Shown one piece after another: positions 1-10,093 of a stretch of 64,000 nucleotides of DNA. A program made the position numbers and the translations under genes. Below the pieces are notes generated by a model. It saw only the letters and a program-made list of their open reading frames with translations. It searched no databases and was not told the origin of the DNA. The stretch is from Gemmatimonadota bacterium. Lineage in GTDB: Bacteria; Gemmatimonadota; Gemmatimonadetes; Longimicrobiales; Gaopeijiaceae. Position 1 is the stretch's first letter. The number at the start of each line of letters is the position of its first letter. The stretch lies in assembly GCA_016209885.1 (NCBI GenBank), contig JACQVF010000020.1, positions 24,256 through 88,255 of the forward strand, in the 5' to 3' direction.

Positions 1-2372
1 CCGCGGGCGAGGTGGTCCAGCCACGCGCCGAGGGCTGGCAAGGGCTCGTCCGGCGGCAGTACCCGCAGCACGTCGCGATAGAGGTAGCGCAGTGCGCAGC
101 GGCCCAGGCGCTCGAGTGCGCTGGCTGAGATCGAGACTTCGGGGCGCGCCCTAGGATCGAGTAGCTCGCGCCGCGGTTGGAGTTTTCCCTGCTGGGCGGA
201 AAACCTCGCCTCCTCCCAGCGGCGAATGGCGCGCCTTCCGCGCGCGAGCGGAGCAAACGCCTCGTCCGCGACACGGGCGCCCGAGCGCAGAATCCCGTCG
301 GCGTCCAGGGCGCCCAGCCACACGTCCGCTGCATCGAGGTGGCCCGGGCCGTCCGGGGGGCCGTCCGGGACCGCGCACGCCGGACCTCCCAGCGCCTCGT
401 GCAGCTTCCTGTACGACAGCGTGGGATCGCGGTGAATCAGCCGCAGCGCCTGCAGCAGCACCGGCGCGGGTGGCACGCTGCGGCCCTGCCCGGAGTCCCA
501 GGACGAGTAGCTCAGCGTCACAGACCCGCGCAGGCGGGACATCAACGCGGCGAAGCGGTGGTGGCGCTCCGCCAGCAGCTCGCCGGCCGTGGGCAGCGCG
601 GGCGCCGGACCAGCCTCGCCTCTGGTGCCAGCCCGGCGGTTCAGCGCCTCGCGCTCGCGATCCAGCAGGAGTGGATCCTCGATGCCGCTGCCCGGGAAGC
701 GGTTCGCGTCGAGGCCGACGATGAACGTGTGGCGGCGGCCGGTGAACCCCCCATGGTCGAGGTCCGTCAGGTGCAGGCTGCCGCCGGCCGATAAGCGTGA
801 CGCCTCCTCGCCCTCGGGCCCTGGCGGGGTAATCCGCACCTCCAGGCCGCGCCGTAGTGCGGACAGCGCCTGCCCGAACGGCGCCTCGCGCGTCAGCGTG
901 GCCCGCACGCGCTCGAGCTGTTCGAGGAGGTGCTCGCGGATCGCACGCTCGGCCTCGCCCTCCGCCGGCACGAAGCGCAGGAACGCGAGCAGGCCCTCGG
1001 CGATGCGGGCCGGCGAGACACGGGCCGTGCGCGTACCGGCGCGGTCCGGGACCGGGGGCGCAGCGGCGAGGACCGAGCTCAGTAGTCCGCGCAGCAGCTC
1101 GAGCTCTCTGCGCTCGACCGCGTGCGCCTCCTCCCGCTCCTCGTCCGTGCGCTCGTCTTCGGGGGACGGCGGGAGGTGCAGCTCGAGGAGCCGGGCCTCG
1201 ACCACCTGCCTGTAGCGCTCGCGCCCCCACCCGATCTGGAGGCGCCGGAGCCGGCGGGCCAGCGACGCACCGCTCACGCGCGTGGCCCCATCGGTCGGGA
1301 GGATGGCCTCCGTCTCGATGAGTTGCCGCAGGACCGCTGCCGGAAACTCCTCCTGCAGCCAGCGGAAGTACGCGGCCACGGCCCTCCCGTGGCGGGAACG
1401 CTCGAGCGGCAGACCGACCCCGAAGGTGCAGGAGATCCCGAGGCGCAGGCCCAGCTCCTCGAGCGCCGCGCCGTATGCCGCCGCGTCCGTAGCGATGATC
1501 TCCACGTCGTCCCAGGCCACGCCCGCCGTAAGGGTACGCCGGAGCGCCTCGCGCAGCTCATCCGCGGGCGTCGCCGCGCAAAAGAGGTCCAGCACGGTTC
1601 CACCCCCGGGCTCGGGGAGGGAGTCCACGGCGTGCAGGTACGCCAGGGCTGAGCCGGGCGGCCCTTTACGCCAGAGGGCGGCGTGCGGGGGCGGGAGCGC
1701 GACGGCGGCATCGGCCTCGAGCAGCGCGGCGCCGCTCTCGACGAGCGCCTGCACGAACGCGCCCGTGCGCCCGCGCAGGGTCAGACCAGGGAATAGGTAG
1801 AAGCGAGCCGAAAAGAATCCGCGAGCCCCTTGCCGGACCAGAGCCGCCGCCCGGCGCAGGATCTCGGCGCTGTCTACGAGGCTGCGGGCGGCCAGTCCGT
1901 CCACGTAGCGGCGGAGCACTCCTGCCAGGAAGTCGCGTTTCCCCACCCGGTCGGCGCGCACCGAGCGCTCCAGATCCGGGGGCTCGATGCCGGCGAGGCG
2001 TAGCGCCTGGACCGAGTTCCAGACCGCGTCCCGGAATCCCGCGAGCTCGACCATCTCCCGCAGGCGCAGGTGCGCGCTCGCGGTCAGGGTGGCGTCGATG
2101 GCCCCGTCGATCAGGGCCCTCTGGTCCAACTCGTCGGCCGCGCCCAGCCCCTCGGAGGCCAGCGCCGGCGCGACGAGCTGCGTCGCCAGCTCCCCGGGTG
2201 TCATCACCTCGAACCCGGCCCACCCCACCCCGGCGCGCGCCAGCGCCCGCAGCAGCTCACGTCCCTCGCCGTGCAGGCGGCAAAGGAGCAGTTTCCGCTC
2301 GAACGGATGGGCCAGCGCCTCCTCGGCCAGGCAGACGAGGACCAAGGGGTGAATCCGGTGGTCCAGCGTCAC
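1..2372 (-). CDS. AddB/RecB-like inactivated helicase with PD-(D/E)XK nuclease domain, 3' part cut by window edge
   Basis: This reading frame is open from a GTG at 2372 to the window edge, about 790 residues, with the C-terminus missing. An in-frame TGA lies 18 bases upstream, so the GTG is the only sensible start. The N-terminus (HPFERKLLLCRLHGEGRELL, then TPGELATQLV) resembles AddB-type subunits of ATP-dependent exonucleases. Near residue 555 a UvrD-like C-terminal motif is seen (HTFIVGLDANRFPG followed by DPLLLDRERE). Near residue 755 begins the nuclease entry segment (SALERLGRCALRYLYRD), whose Cys could be the first ligand of an AddB-type iron-sulfur cluster. I see no clear Walker A motif. 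The family resects double-strand breaks for recombination with an AddA-type helicase. That partner would be expected just outside the window. Family call is fairly firm; the exact subunit name is not. Confidence 0.75.
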   Translation of the reverse strand, partial: MTLDHRIHPLVLVCLAEEALAHPFERKLLLCRLHGEGRELLRALARAGVGWAGFEVMTPGELATQLVAPALASEGLGAADELDQRALIDGAIDATLTASAHLRLREMVELAGFRDAVWNSVQALRLAGIEPPDLERSVRADRVGKRDFLAGVLRRYVDGLAARSLVDSAEILRRAAALVRQGARGFFSARFYLFPGLTLRGRTGAFVQALVESGAALLEADAAVALPPPHAALWRKGPPGSALAYLHAVDSLPEPGGGTVLDLFCAATPADELREALRRTLTAGVAWDDVEIIATDAAAYGAALEELGLRLGISCTFGVGLPLERSRHGRAVAAYFRWLQEEFPAAVLRQLIETEAILPTDGATRVSGASLARRLRRLQIGWGRERYRQVVEARLLELHLPPSPEDERTDEEREEAHAVERRELELLRGLLSSVLAAAPPVPDRAGTRTARVSPARIAEGLLAFLRFVPAEGEAERAIREHLLEQLERVRATLTREAPFGQALSALRRGLEVRITPPGPEGEEASRLSAGGSLHLTDLDHGGFTGRRHTFIVGLDANRFPGSGIEDPLLLDREREALNRRAGTRGEAGPAPALPTAGELLAERHHRFAALMSRLRGSVTLSYSSWDSGQGRSVPPAPVLLQALRLIHRDPTLSYRKLHEALGGPACAVPDGPPDGPGHLDAADVWLGALDADGILRSGARVADEAFAPLARGRRAIRRWEEARFSAQQGKLQPRRELLDPRARPEVSISASALERLGRCALRYLYRDVLRVLPPDEPLPALGAWLDHLAR

Positions 2373-2392
2373 CGTAGCACCCTGCGCTCAAT

Positions 2393-2428
2393 CGCGGGTC
2401 GCGTCGCGGGTCGCGTCGCGGGTCGCGC
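2393..2428. repeat. Intergenic tandem repeat, 12-bp unit x3
   Basis: Three adjacent copies of CGCGGGTCGCGT, the last with one final mismatch, lie 20 bases upstream of the AddB-like start codon, in the gap before rmuC. The copies are seen directly; any function is unknown. Confidence 0.9.
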
Positions 2429-2542
2429 CGCTGCAAGGCTGCAGCACGCGAGCAGCCTCTACCTCGCCTTTCCGCGTTCGCAACGAGTGGCTCCAGCGTG
2501 GCGGTGAGCCTGATCAGGGAAGGACTGTACCGGCGCCTTCGT

Positions 2543-3973
2543 TCAGGGTTCCTCCGCTTCGTCGTCCGCGGGTTCTGCCGGCAGCAGACTCATCTGGTCC
2601 GGGGGAGAGATGGCGCGTGTGGTCCGCTCGATCTGATCCACCGCTTCGATCTCGTCGCCCGGCGCGGCGCCCAACTCCCGGAATCGGCGCGCCGCCACGA
2701 GAACACGGCTCTCCAGCGAACCCACCGCCCGATTATATCCGCCGATCGCACGATCGAGTCCCCTCCCGACTTCCGCGAAGTGTCCCACGAATACGCGAAT
2801 CCTGTCGTACAACTGCTTTCCGAGCTCGCTGATTTCCCTGGCACTCTGCGCGATCTGCTCCTGGCGCCACCCGTACGCGACGGCCTTCAACAGCGCGATG
2901 AGCGTGGTGGGCGTGGAAAGAATGACGCGTTGCGCAACGCCATACTCGATGAGTGCTGGATCCTGCTCCAGCGCCGCGCTGAAGAAGCTCTCTCCGGGCA
3001 GGAAGAGCACGACGAACTCCGGGGTCTCCGGGAGCTGGTCCCAGTAGCCCTTGCTCCCCAGCTGCTGGAGATGCCTTCTCAACTGCTTCGCATGCTCCTG
3101 CAAATATCCGCGTCGCGAACCGTCGTCGGCCGAATCCACCGCCTGCAGGTAATGCTCCAGAGGGGCCTTCGAGTCGACGACTATGGTTTTCCCGACGGGC
3201 AGCCGGATGATCATGTCGGGACGAGTGCGCACGCCCTCGGTGTCGACGCTCTCCTGCTCGAAGAAATCGCAGTGCTCCAACATGCCCGCGATCTCGACGA
3301 CGCGGCGGAGCTGGATCTCGCCCCATCGCCCCCTGACCACGGGGGCGCGCAGGGCGTTCACAAGTCTCGCAGTCTCACCCTGTAGCTTCTGTTGCGATTC
3401 GGTGAGGGCTTCCAGGTGCCTGGTCAGGCTGCCCTGCGCCTCCCGGCGACTCCTTTCCACCTCCTCGATCTTCCTGTCCACCTTCTCCAAGGTGTCGGAA
3501 AGGGGCTTCACGAGTTCGTCTACGGCTCTCTGCCGCTTGTCCAGCTCGTCGCGCGCCCTGTCGTGAAACTTCTCGAGCTGCAGTTTCGCCAGCTCGAGAA
3601 ACGATGCGTTGTTAGACCTGAGCGCCTCGGCGGAAAGGGCCTTGAAGGCGTCGGACAGCTTCTGCCGCGCTTCATCGAGCAGGGTGAACTTCTCGCCGGC
3701 CGCTTTGCGTTCCGCTTCGAGGCGCGCTCTCAGCTCGGCGATCTCTGCCGCGAGGCGCGTGCTGGCATCCATTAGCTCTCGGTTACGCGCTTCCTTTTGC
3801 GAGCCGGCCTCGCCCAGCTTTTCCAGCTCGGCATCCCTCGCCCGCAGGCGCTCCTGCAGGACCGCTAGCTGCGAGTGGGCGCCGGCGGCGCGGGCCTGGA
3901 GAACGAAGAACACCAGACCCCCAGCCACGGCGGCTCCGAGGAGCGCAGAGATCGCGATCCCGATGGCGTCCAT
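2543..3973 (-). CDS. rmuC: RmuC family DNA recombination protein
   Basis: 476 residues. One N-terminal membrane segment (about residues 3-26) is followed by a long coiled coil (about 35-200) and the RmuC domain, with the family motif [14 protein letters not shown] near residue 215 and [10 protein letters not shown] further on. RmuC proteins limit recombination at inverted repeats and probably carry a PD-(D/E)XK-like nuclease fold anchored at the membrane. Two ATGs lie six bases apart; the second (3973) has an AAGGA ribosome site at good spacing, so I chose it over 3979. It sits next to the AddB-like recombination gene on the same strand, with 170 bases between them. The C-terminus is acidic. 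The identification is secure; the biochemical role of the family is only partly known. Confidence 0.92.
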   Translation of the reverse strand: MDAIGIAISALLGAAVAGGLVFFVLQARAAGAHSQLAVLQERLRARDAELEKLGEAGSQKEARNRELMDASTRLAAEIAELRARLEAERKAAGEKFTLLDEARQKLSDAFKALSAEALRSNNASFLELAKLQLEKFHDRARDELDKRQRAVDELVKPLSDTLEKVDRKIEEVERSRREAQGSLTRHLEALTESQQKLQGETARLVNALRAPVVRGRWGEIQLRRVVEIAGMLEHCDFFEQESVDTEGVRTRPDMIIRLPVGKTIVVDSKAPLEHYLQAVDSADDGSRRGYLQEHAKQLRRHLQQLGSKGYWDQLPETPEFVVLFLPGESFFSAALEQDPALIEYGVAQRVILSTPTTLIALLKAVAYGWRQEQIAQSAREISELGKQLYDRIRVFVGHFAEVGRGLDRAIGGYNRAVGSLESRVLVAARRFRELGAAPGDEIEAVDQIERTTRAISPPDQMSLLPAEPADDEAEEP

Positions 3974-4062
3974 CACCATCCTTCGCTGAAGGCAAGGCCC
4001 GTGGTCAAGATCATGGTGCGAGTTCTCCGCAGGAAGCCGGGCCGGCGCGGACCGGCGCGTCG

Positions 4063-7000
4063 TTACGGTGAGCCTTTCTCCGCGCGGATCGGCTGGATTC
4101 CCTCCGAGCTGAGGCGCCGGTTGAGCTCGGGCAGAGCGGTAGCGACGTCGCCATCGAGGCGGGCGAGCTGCTCGTCCAGCTGCCCGGAGAGGAAACGGAA
4201 CGCTTCGTACGCCGAGTCGGTAGGCCGCGCCTCCGCGCTCTCCACCACCCGCAAGAGGTATGCGATCTTGTTGTTCAGCTTGATGGGGAAGTTGAGCGGA
4301 TCCTGGCTGCTCTCGAGCCGGACCTGATAGATCTCGCCCTCGATCTCGCCCAAGCGGTCACGGAACGATTCCGCCATGGACCTGAGCGATGCGCTCTGCG
4401 CCTTTCCGAGCCGGTCCTCGATCTGCCGCTTGAGCTCGCGGATCCGCATCACCGCCTCGTTCGTCCCGCTCACCTTGTCGCGGATCTGGAGCGCGAGCTC
4501 GAACTGCGCCCGGAGGTCCGCGGCCGTCACGTCGTTGAGGCGCGGATCGATCTTGACCTCGAAGGAATGGGTCTGGGTCACGCCATTCGCCGTGAGGCGC
4601 ACCTGGTAGCTGCCGGGCGGCGCCTGCGGCCCCTCGCGGCCCGCCGCCCAGAAGATCATGCCCTCGAAGGCCGCGGGCCCCGGGTAGCGAAGGTTCCAGA
4701 TGAAGCGCTGGGCACCCGCTTTGGCCGGGACGCGTGGCTCTCGCGGCTCCTGGTCCTCCCCGGGGGGGCCCTCCTCCCGCGGGCGTACCGTGTCCGCGAC
4801 GGAGCCCTCGAACCTACGGATCACGTTGCCGCTCGCGTCCAGGAACTCCAGAGTGACTTCTTGTGCCGGCCCTTTCAGGGAGTACTGCACGGTGACGCCG
4901 GGGTCCACCGAGCGGACGGGGCCGGCGGGTTGGAAGAGATGCGCGGCCGCGCGCGCCACCTCGGGGCTCAGCTCACGCAGCGGCTGGATGTGGTCCAGGA
5001 TCCAGAACGAGCGGCCGTGCGTGGCGATGACCAGGTCGTTCTCCTCGACGATCAGGTCCGGTACCGGCACGACCGGGAGGTTGAGCCGAAGCGGCTGCCA
5101 CCGGCCGCCGTTGTCGAAGGAGACGAAGATGCCGTGCTCGGTGCCGGCGTACAGGAGCCCTTCCCGCTTCGGATCCTCGCGCACCGCGCGAACGAAGTCG
5201 TCCTGTGGAATCCCGCCGACGATCTTCGTCCATGTCCCGCCATAGTCGTCCGTCCGGAACAGATGGGGAGTCCGGTCATCGAGCTGGTAGCGGTTCGCGG
5301 CGACGTAGGCCGAGCCCGCCCGGTGAGGCGACGCCTCGATGAGGCTCACCCGACTGAACTCCGGAAGCTCTTTGGGCGTCACGTTCTGCCAGTTCTTCGC
5401 GCCATCCCGGGTAAGGTGGATGAGGCCGTCGTCGGACCCGACCCAGATCGTGTTTGGCTCGCGCCGCGACGGCGCAATGGTGAAGATGACGGCGTAGGTC
5501 TCGACGCCCGTCTGATCCAGCGTGATCGGTCCGCCGGACGGCCCCATCGTCCTGGGGTCCGCGCGCGTGAGGTCCGGACTGATCCGCTCCCAGCTCTGGC
5601 CCTCGTTCGTGCTGCGCCAGAGGTGCTGAGATCCCACGTACAGCACGTTCGGGTCGAGGGGCGAGACCACGATCGGGAACGTCCACTGGAAGCGCTCCTT
5701 GATGTCTTTCGAGGAGTGTCCCATAGGGTTCTCGGGCCAGACCTGAACGTTGCGGAGCTCGCCCGTTGCATGGTCGTAGCGGGTTAGGAGTCCACCGTAG
5801 CTGCCGGCGTAGAAGACGTTCGGGTTCTCAGGATCGGCGGCGACGTAGCCGCTCTCGCCACCACCCACCGCGTAGAGGAACTCCCGGAAGTCGGCGCGGG
5901 GACTGGCCAGATGGCGCCAGTCCTTGCTCGGCACACAGGCCGTGCTGTTGTCCTGTTGGGCCCCGCAGACGTGGTAGGGCGAATGCCGTGTCGTGATCAC
6001 ATGGTAGAACTGGGCGGTGGGATAATCCTGTTCCGTCCACGTCTCGCCGCCGTTGTACGAGACGTTGGCACCTCCGTCGTTGCTGTTGATCAGGCGCCTG
6101 GGATCGCCGGGATCGATCCACAGGTCGTGGTTATCTCCGTGGGGCACGCGGATAGGGCGGAACGTCTTGCCGCCGTCCGTGGAGCGATAGAGCCCGGTGT
6201 TCAGGACGTAGACGGCCTCCGGATCCTTCGGATCCGCGTAAACGCGGGTGTAGTAGAAGGCGCGTTGCCGGAGCCGCCGCTCCTTGTTCACCCGCTCCCA
6301 GGTCGCGCCGCCATCGTCGGAACGGAAGACCCCGCCTTCCTTCGCCTCGATGATGGCATAGACGCGCTTCGAGTCCGCCCCGGAGGCGGAGATGCCGATC
6401 TTACCCAGGGGCCCTTCGGGCATGCCCGGGTTTTTCGTGATCTCGGTCCAGGTGCGGCCCCCGTCCGTGGACCTGAACAGGCCGCTTCCCGGCCCGCCGC
6501 TGGAGAGGCCCCACGGGGTGCGGTAAACGTCCCAGAAGGCCGCGTACATCACCTCCGGGCGTTGGGGGTCCAAGGCCAGGTCGATAGCACCGATGCGGGC
6601 GTCCCGGTAGAGAATCCTCTGCCAGGTTCTGCCGCCATCGTCGGAGCGGAAGATCCCCCGTTCCTCGTTGGGCCCATAGGGGTGTCCGAGGGCGGCCACG
6701 TAGACGCGGTCGCAGTTCCAGGGGTGGACGCGCACCCGGGCAATCGCCTGGGTGGTCCCGAGGCCCACGTGGATCCAACTCCTCCCGCCGTCGGTGGTGC
6801 GATAGACTCCGTCCCCCTGGATGATGTTGCCCCTGAGCTCCGTCTCGCCCATCCCGACATACACGAGATCGGGGTTCGCCTCGCAGACGCCGATGGCGCC
6901 GACCGACGACGTCCTGAAGTGTTGGTCCGACACGGGTTGCCAGGTCGTGCCACCGTCCGTGGTCTTCCAGAGGCCGCCGCCGGTGGCGCCGAACCAGTAC

Positions 7001-7227
7001 TCGAGGCGGCGGTTCGAACTTCCGGCAACCGCCTGGGAGCGCCCGCCACGATTCGGTCCGATGTTGCGCCATTCCAGCGCCCCGAAGAGCGCGCTGTCGT
7101 ACACGACGGGCTGTGGTTCCGAAGGTCGCTGCGCGACCGCTCCGCCCATCGCCGTCGAGCAGAGCACCACCGCGAGCGGTAGGGCGGTCGTCGCCCGGCG
7201 CGTGCACACACGAAGCAGCTCTGTCAT
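4063..7227 (-). CDS. Secreted sortilin/VPS10-like BNR (Asp-box) repeat protein
   Basis: 1054 residues, starting at an ATG with an excellent GGGGAGG site. A signal peptide (about residues 1-33, ending ALA-like at GGAVAQ) points to export. The body is a beta-propeller built from many Asp-box repeats such as [33 protein letters not shown] and [11 protein letters not shown]. It resembles the large WD40/YVTN/BNR-like 'glycosyl hydrolase' proteins common in Gemmatimonadota, Acidobacteria and Bacteroidetes. The last 250 residues hold a beta-sandwich-like part and a charged helical tail. In these families the substrate is generally unknown; sialidase catalytic residues are not evident, so an enzymatic name is not justified. 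It is separated by 71 bases from ridA upstream. Confidence 0.85.
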   Translation of the reverse strand: MTELLRVCTRRATTALPLAVVLCSTAMGGAVAQRPSEPQPVVYDSALFGALEWRNIGPNRGGRSQAVAGSSNRRLEYWFGATGGGLWKTTDGGTTWQPVSDQHFRTSSVGAIGVCEANPDLVYVGMGETELRGNIIQGDGVYRTTDGGRSWIHVGLGTTQAIARVRVHPWNCDRVYVAALGHPYGPNEERGIFRSDDGGRTWQRILYRDARIGAIDLALDPQRPEVMYAAFWDVYRTPWGLSSGGPGSGLFRSTDGGRTWTEITKNPGMPEGPLGKIGISASGADSKRVYAIIEAKEGGVFRSDDGGATWERVNKERRLRQRAFYYTRVYADPKDPEAVYVLNTGLYRSTDGGKTFRPIRVPHGDNHDLWIDPGDPRRLINSNDGGANVSYNGGETWTEQDYPTAQFYHVITTRHSPYHVCGAQQDNSTACVPSKDWRHLASPRADFREFLYAVGGGESGYVAADPENPNVFYAGSYGGLLTRYDHATGELRNVQVWPENPMGHSSKDIKERFQWTFPIVVSPLDPNVLYVGSQHLWRSTNEGQSWERISPDLTRADPRTMGPSGGPITLDQTGVETYAVIFTIAPSRREPNTIWVGSDDGLIHLTRDGAKNWQNVTPKELPEFSRVSLIEASPHRAGSAYVAANRYQLDDRTPHLFRTDDYGGTWTKIVGGIPQDDFVRAVREDPKREGLLYAGTEHGIFVSFDNGGRWQPLRLNLPVVPVPDLIVEENDLVIATHGRSFWILDHIQPLRELSPEVARAAAHLFQPAGPVRSVDPGVTVQYSLKGPAQEVTLEFLDASGNVIRRFEGSVADTVRPREEGPPGEDQEPREPRVPAKAGAQRFIWNLRYPGPAAFEGMIFWAAGREGPQAPPGSYQVRLTANGVTQTHSFEVKIDPRLNDVTAADLRAQFELALQIRDKVSGTNEAVMRIRELKRQIEDRLGKAQSASLRSMAESFRDRLGEIEGEIYQVRLESSQDPLNFPIKLNNKIAYLLRVVESAEARPTDSAYEAFRFLSGQLDEQLARLDGDVATALPELNRRLSSEGIQPIRAEKGSP

Positions 7228-7298
7228 GTTGCCTCCCCGAGGAGTAGGACGGCACCGCCCGCGTGGGCACGGTGACCGGCGCCCCGGCGCTCGCCCCC

Positions 7299-7685
7299 TC
7301 AGCCGCGCAACCCGATGGCGTCGATCTCCACGGCCACATTCCGCGGGAGCGCGGCCGCCTGCACCGTGGCGCGCGCGGGCCGATGGTCACCGAAGTGACG
7401 GCCGTAGACTTCGTTCATAGCTGCAAAGTCGGCCATGTTTGCCAGGTAGACGGTCGTTTTGACGACGCGGTCGAGGGACGAGCCCGCCGCCTCCAGTACG
7501 GCCGCCAGGTTCCGCAGCACGCGATCCGTCTGCATGGCGACGTCCCCTTCGACGACGTTGCCGTTGGTGGGGTCAATGGCGATCTGGCCGGAGGCGAACA
7601 CCCAGTCGCCTGTCACCATCGCCTGGCTGTACGGACCGATCGCCTTGGGTGCAGCATCCGTGTGTACTGCCCGCGGGTCATGCAT
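7299..7685 (-). CDS. ridA: RidA/YjgF family enamine/imine deaminase
   Basis: 128 residues. Motifs of the Rid family are present: IGPYSQAM near the N-terminus, VFASGQIAID, and DRVVKTTVYLANMADFAAMN. The C-terminal PRNVAVEIDAIG holds the acidic residue, and ARATVQAAAL carries the arginine that binds the substrate carboxylate. RidA proteins hydrolyse reactive 2-aminoacrylate and related imines released by PLP enzymes in the cytosol. The frame is open further upstream, but ATG 7685 has an AAGGAG site nine bases ahead and matches the family N-terminus. It lies 13 bases after the heptose kinase gene and in one run with a D-threonine aldolase-like PLP enzyme, a plausible source of such imines (inference). 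Confidence 0.93.
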   Translation of the reverse strand: MHDPRAVHTDAAPKAIGPYSQAMVTGDWVFASGQIAIDPTNGNVVEGDVAMQTDRVLRNLAAVLEAAGSSLDRVVKTTVYLANMADFAAMNEVYGRHFGDHRPARATVQAAALPRNVAVEIDAIGLRG

Positions 7686-7698
7686 TCGGGTCGCTCCT

Positions 7699-8697
7699 TC
7701 ACTCGATGCGCTGATGCAAGCGCAGGTGGCTCCGGATCTCGGCGGGTGAGACCGTCGCGACGCCGGCCTTGGATACCTCGATGGCTGCCGCATAGTTGGC
7801 GAACAGCGCGGCCTCCTCCGCCGTGGCGCCGGCAGCGAGCGCCACGGCCACGGATGCGGTGACCGTGTCACCGGCGCCCGAGACGTCATACACGGAGCGG
7901 GCAACGGCGGGCACACGCACGTACCCGCCATTGGCGGAACGGAGGGCCATCCCGTGCTCGCCCAACGTCACCAGGAGGTGCTCGCACTGGAGGCGGCGGC
8001 GCATGGTCTCCATCCAGCCCGGGTTCTCCGCGTGGATCGGTGCGCCGGCCAGCGCATCCGCCAGCTCGCTCACGTTCGGCTTGAACAGGAATGCGCCCGC
8101 GTAGTCGAAGAAGCGGCGGCGCTTCGGATCCACCACGGTGGGGCGGTCCAGACGCGACCCCCACTCGAACACTGCCTCGACCACCGCCGGAACCAGGACC
8201 CCTTTGTTGTAATCCTCCATGACGAGAACGTCGCAGCGTTCCGCCAGCGCGTCGATGCGCGCGGCTAACACCCTGGCCACCTGCGGCTCCACGTCGGCGT
8301 CCATCTCCCGGTCGTAGCGCACGACCTGCTGGTGTCGCGCCATGACCCGGGTCTTGACGCTGGTGGGACGCCCGCGCACGTCCACGAGCCCTTGGGTCCC
8401 GACGCCAAGTGTCTCGAGCTCCTGCGCCAGCCTGCGCCCCGCCTCGTCCGGGCCCACGCAGCCGACCAGCTCACAGTGCCCGCCCAGGGCAACGACGTTG
8501 GCCGCCACGTTCCCGGCGCCGCCCACCGCCCAGCGCTCACCGTCCACGCGTACCACTGGGACGGGCGCCTCCGGCGAGATTCGCTCCGCGACCCCCAGGA
8601 GGTAGACATCCAGCATGAGGTCGCCCACCACCAGGACGCGCGTCCTCGGAACGGCCTCCAGGATCTCGTCCAGACGTTCGGGGGTCAGCCTATCCAC
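7699..8697 (-). CDS. hldA: HldE/RfaE1-type D-glycero-beta-D-manno-heptose-7-phosphate kinase
   Basis: 332 residues, GTG start overlapping the previous stop by eight bases. This is a PfkB/ribokinase-fold kinase: VLVVGDLMLDVYLLG at the N-terminus, WAVGGAGNVAANV for sugar binding, VVDPKRRRFFDYAGAFLF, and the anion-hole/catalytic motif DVSGAGDTVTAS near residue 275. It is closest to the kinase half of HldE, which phosphorylates heptose 7-phosphate at C1 on the way to ADP-heptose for lipopolysaccharide core. The cytidylyl/adenylyltransferase half is absent, so that step must be encoded elsewhere. Other sugars cannot be excluded from sequence alone. Translational coupling to the aldolase-like gene is likely. 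Confidence 0.85.
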   Translation of the reverse strand: MDRLTPERLDEILEAVPRTRVLVVGDLMLDVYLLGVAERISPEAPVPVVRVDGERWAVGGAGNVAANVVALGGHCELVGCVGPDEAGRRLAQELETLGVGTQGLVDVRGRPTSVKTRVMARHQQVVRYDREMDADVEPQVARVLAARIDALAERCDVLVMEDYNKGVLVPAVVEAVFEWGSRLDRPTVVDPKRRRFFDYAGAFLFKPNVSELADALAGAPIHAENPGWMETMRRRLQCEHLLVTLGEHGMALRSANGGYVRVPAVARSVYDVSGAGDTVTASVAVALAAGATAEEAALFANYAAAIEVSKAGVATVSPAEIRSHLRLHQRIE

Positions 8698-9805
8698 GGA
8701 ACGGCTCGCGTCCCCGTGCCGCGACGCTCCACCACCCCGTGATCCGCTCGCCCTCCACCGCGTACAGCCGCTCGTTCAGGTTCACGGACACGCAGACATG
8801 GTTCGGAACGACCCGGACCCGATCGCCGACCTGCGGACGCCACGGCGTCCCGGCGAGATCGAGGATCCCGTGCTCCTCGTAGAGCCCCTGGACCACGACC
8901 TCAGGGTGTTCCAGCAGCGCCCCGTACCCAGTCCCGGAGCCACGGACCTCCTCCTTGGACAGCGCCTTCGAGCCCGCGTCGATGATCGCCCGGCCCGGCA
9001 CCGCCGTGCTCACCACCGTGGCCAGGATGCTGTACGCGCAGTCCTGCCAGCGGCTGGCGCCGATGGCCGCGGTGGAGCGGTCGTTGAAGATGCACGTCCC
9101 GGGGCGGATCTCGGTGAGACCCGGGATCTCGTGGGAGCGAGAGAGGGTCGGCGTGGACCCGCCGCTCACGACCTCAGCGGGGAGCCCTTCGGCGCCGAGT
9201 CGCTCGAGGAAGCGGTCCACCAGCGCGGCCAGCGCGCGCAGTTCGGTCCCCTGCTCCGGCGCAGGCGCTCGGATATGTCCCGGGTAGAAGAGGATGCCCC
9301 GGTACGCCACCCCGTCGAGCGCACACGCTTCGCGTGCAAGCTCCACGGCGCGCTCCGGATCCGAGACACCCACCCGGCGCAGCCCCGCATCGATCTCCAC
9401 GAGGACGTTCACCTCGCGTCCCTGGCGGCGAGCCGCGTTCGCCAAGGCGTGGAGCGCCTCCCTTGAGTCGAGGGCGACGCTGAGGCGTACGCGTTCAGGG
9501 AGCTCCACAAGGCGCTGCACTTTGCTTTCCCCGATCGGCGGGTACGCGAGCAAGATGTCGGTGGCGACGATCGCCATGACTTCGGCTTCGCGCCGCGTCG
9601 CCACCGTCAGGCCGATGGCGCCCGCCGAGAGCTGGATTGCTGCGAGCTCCGGCGTCTTGTGCGTCTTCACGTGCGGGCGCCAGCCGATGCCGTGGTCGCG
9701 GCAATACGCCGCTGTGCGCTCGATGTTCGCTTGCATGCGCGCGACGTCCACGAGGGGAACCGGCGTCTCGACGTCGTGGATCGTTTGGGGTACGTTTGAA
9801 CTCAT
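8690..9805 (-). CDS. D-threonine aldolase / DSD1-like PLP enzyme (alanine racemase N-terminal fold)
   Basis: 371 residues from ATG 9805; an upstream in-frame start at 9907 would add 34 unlike-family residues. The N-terminal TIM-barrel carries the PLP lysine in HVKTHKTPELA. The C-terminal domain shows the metal-binding pair of D-threonine aldolases and D-serine dehydratases in VVPNHVCVSVNL (His and Cys). These enzymes cleave D-beta-hydroxy amino acids to glycine and an aldehyde, or dehydrate D-serine. Which reaction applies cannot be told from sequence. It heads a tight group with hldA and ridA, and is divergent from the outer-membrane gene at 10094, with about 290 bases between the two start codons. 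Confidence 0.87.
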   Translation of the reverse strand: MSSNVPQTIHDVETPVPLVDVARMQANIERTAAYCRDHGIGWRPHVKTHKTPELAAIQLSAGAIGLTVATRREAEVMAIVATDILLAYPPIGESKVQRLVELPERVRLSVALDSREALHALANAARRQGREVNVLVEIDAGLRRVGVSDPERAVELAREACALDGVAYRGILFYPGHIRAPAPEQGTELRALAALVDRFLERLGAEGLPAEVVSGGSTPTLSRSHEIPGLTEIRPGTCIFNDRSTAAIGASRWQDCAYSILATVVSTAVPGRAIIDAGSKALSKEEVRGSGTGYGALLEHPEVVVQGLYEEHGILDLAGTPWRPQVGDRVRVVPNHVCVSVNLNERLYAVEGERITGWWSVAARGREPFRG

Positions 9806-10093
9806 GAGTCGATAGTTCGGGCTCTCGGGATCCAGATCGCCGAGGCCAGTGTACGGAATAGGGACACCGAGGCCGGCCGCGCTTCTGATCGTCGCCCGCT
9901 GGTGCATAACGCGCCAGCGCGCCGCCGGCCCCTCGCCCTTTGCGGGGCCCCGGCGTCAGGATTTGGCAATCTGCGGGCCGTTGCTCCCGTTGCGCAACAG
10001 GGTTCGGAGGACGGCCGCCGACGGGGCGAAGCGGCTGCCACAGGCCGTCCTCGGGGGCGCGCGGACCGCTGGCAATCCCAACAGGGGGACTCC
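9806..10093. other. Divergent intergenic region
   Basis: This 288-base gap separates the minus-strand aldolase-like gene from the plus-strand peptidase/barrel gene and must hold both promoters. I found no convincing -35/-10 pair and no conserved small ORF; the open frames here are extensions of the flanking genes without ribosome sites. Confidence 0.5.
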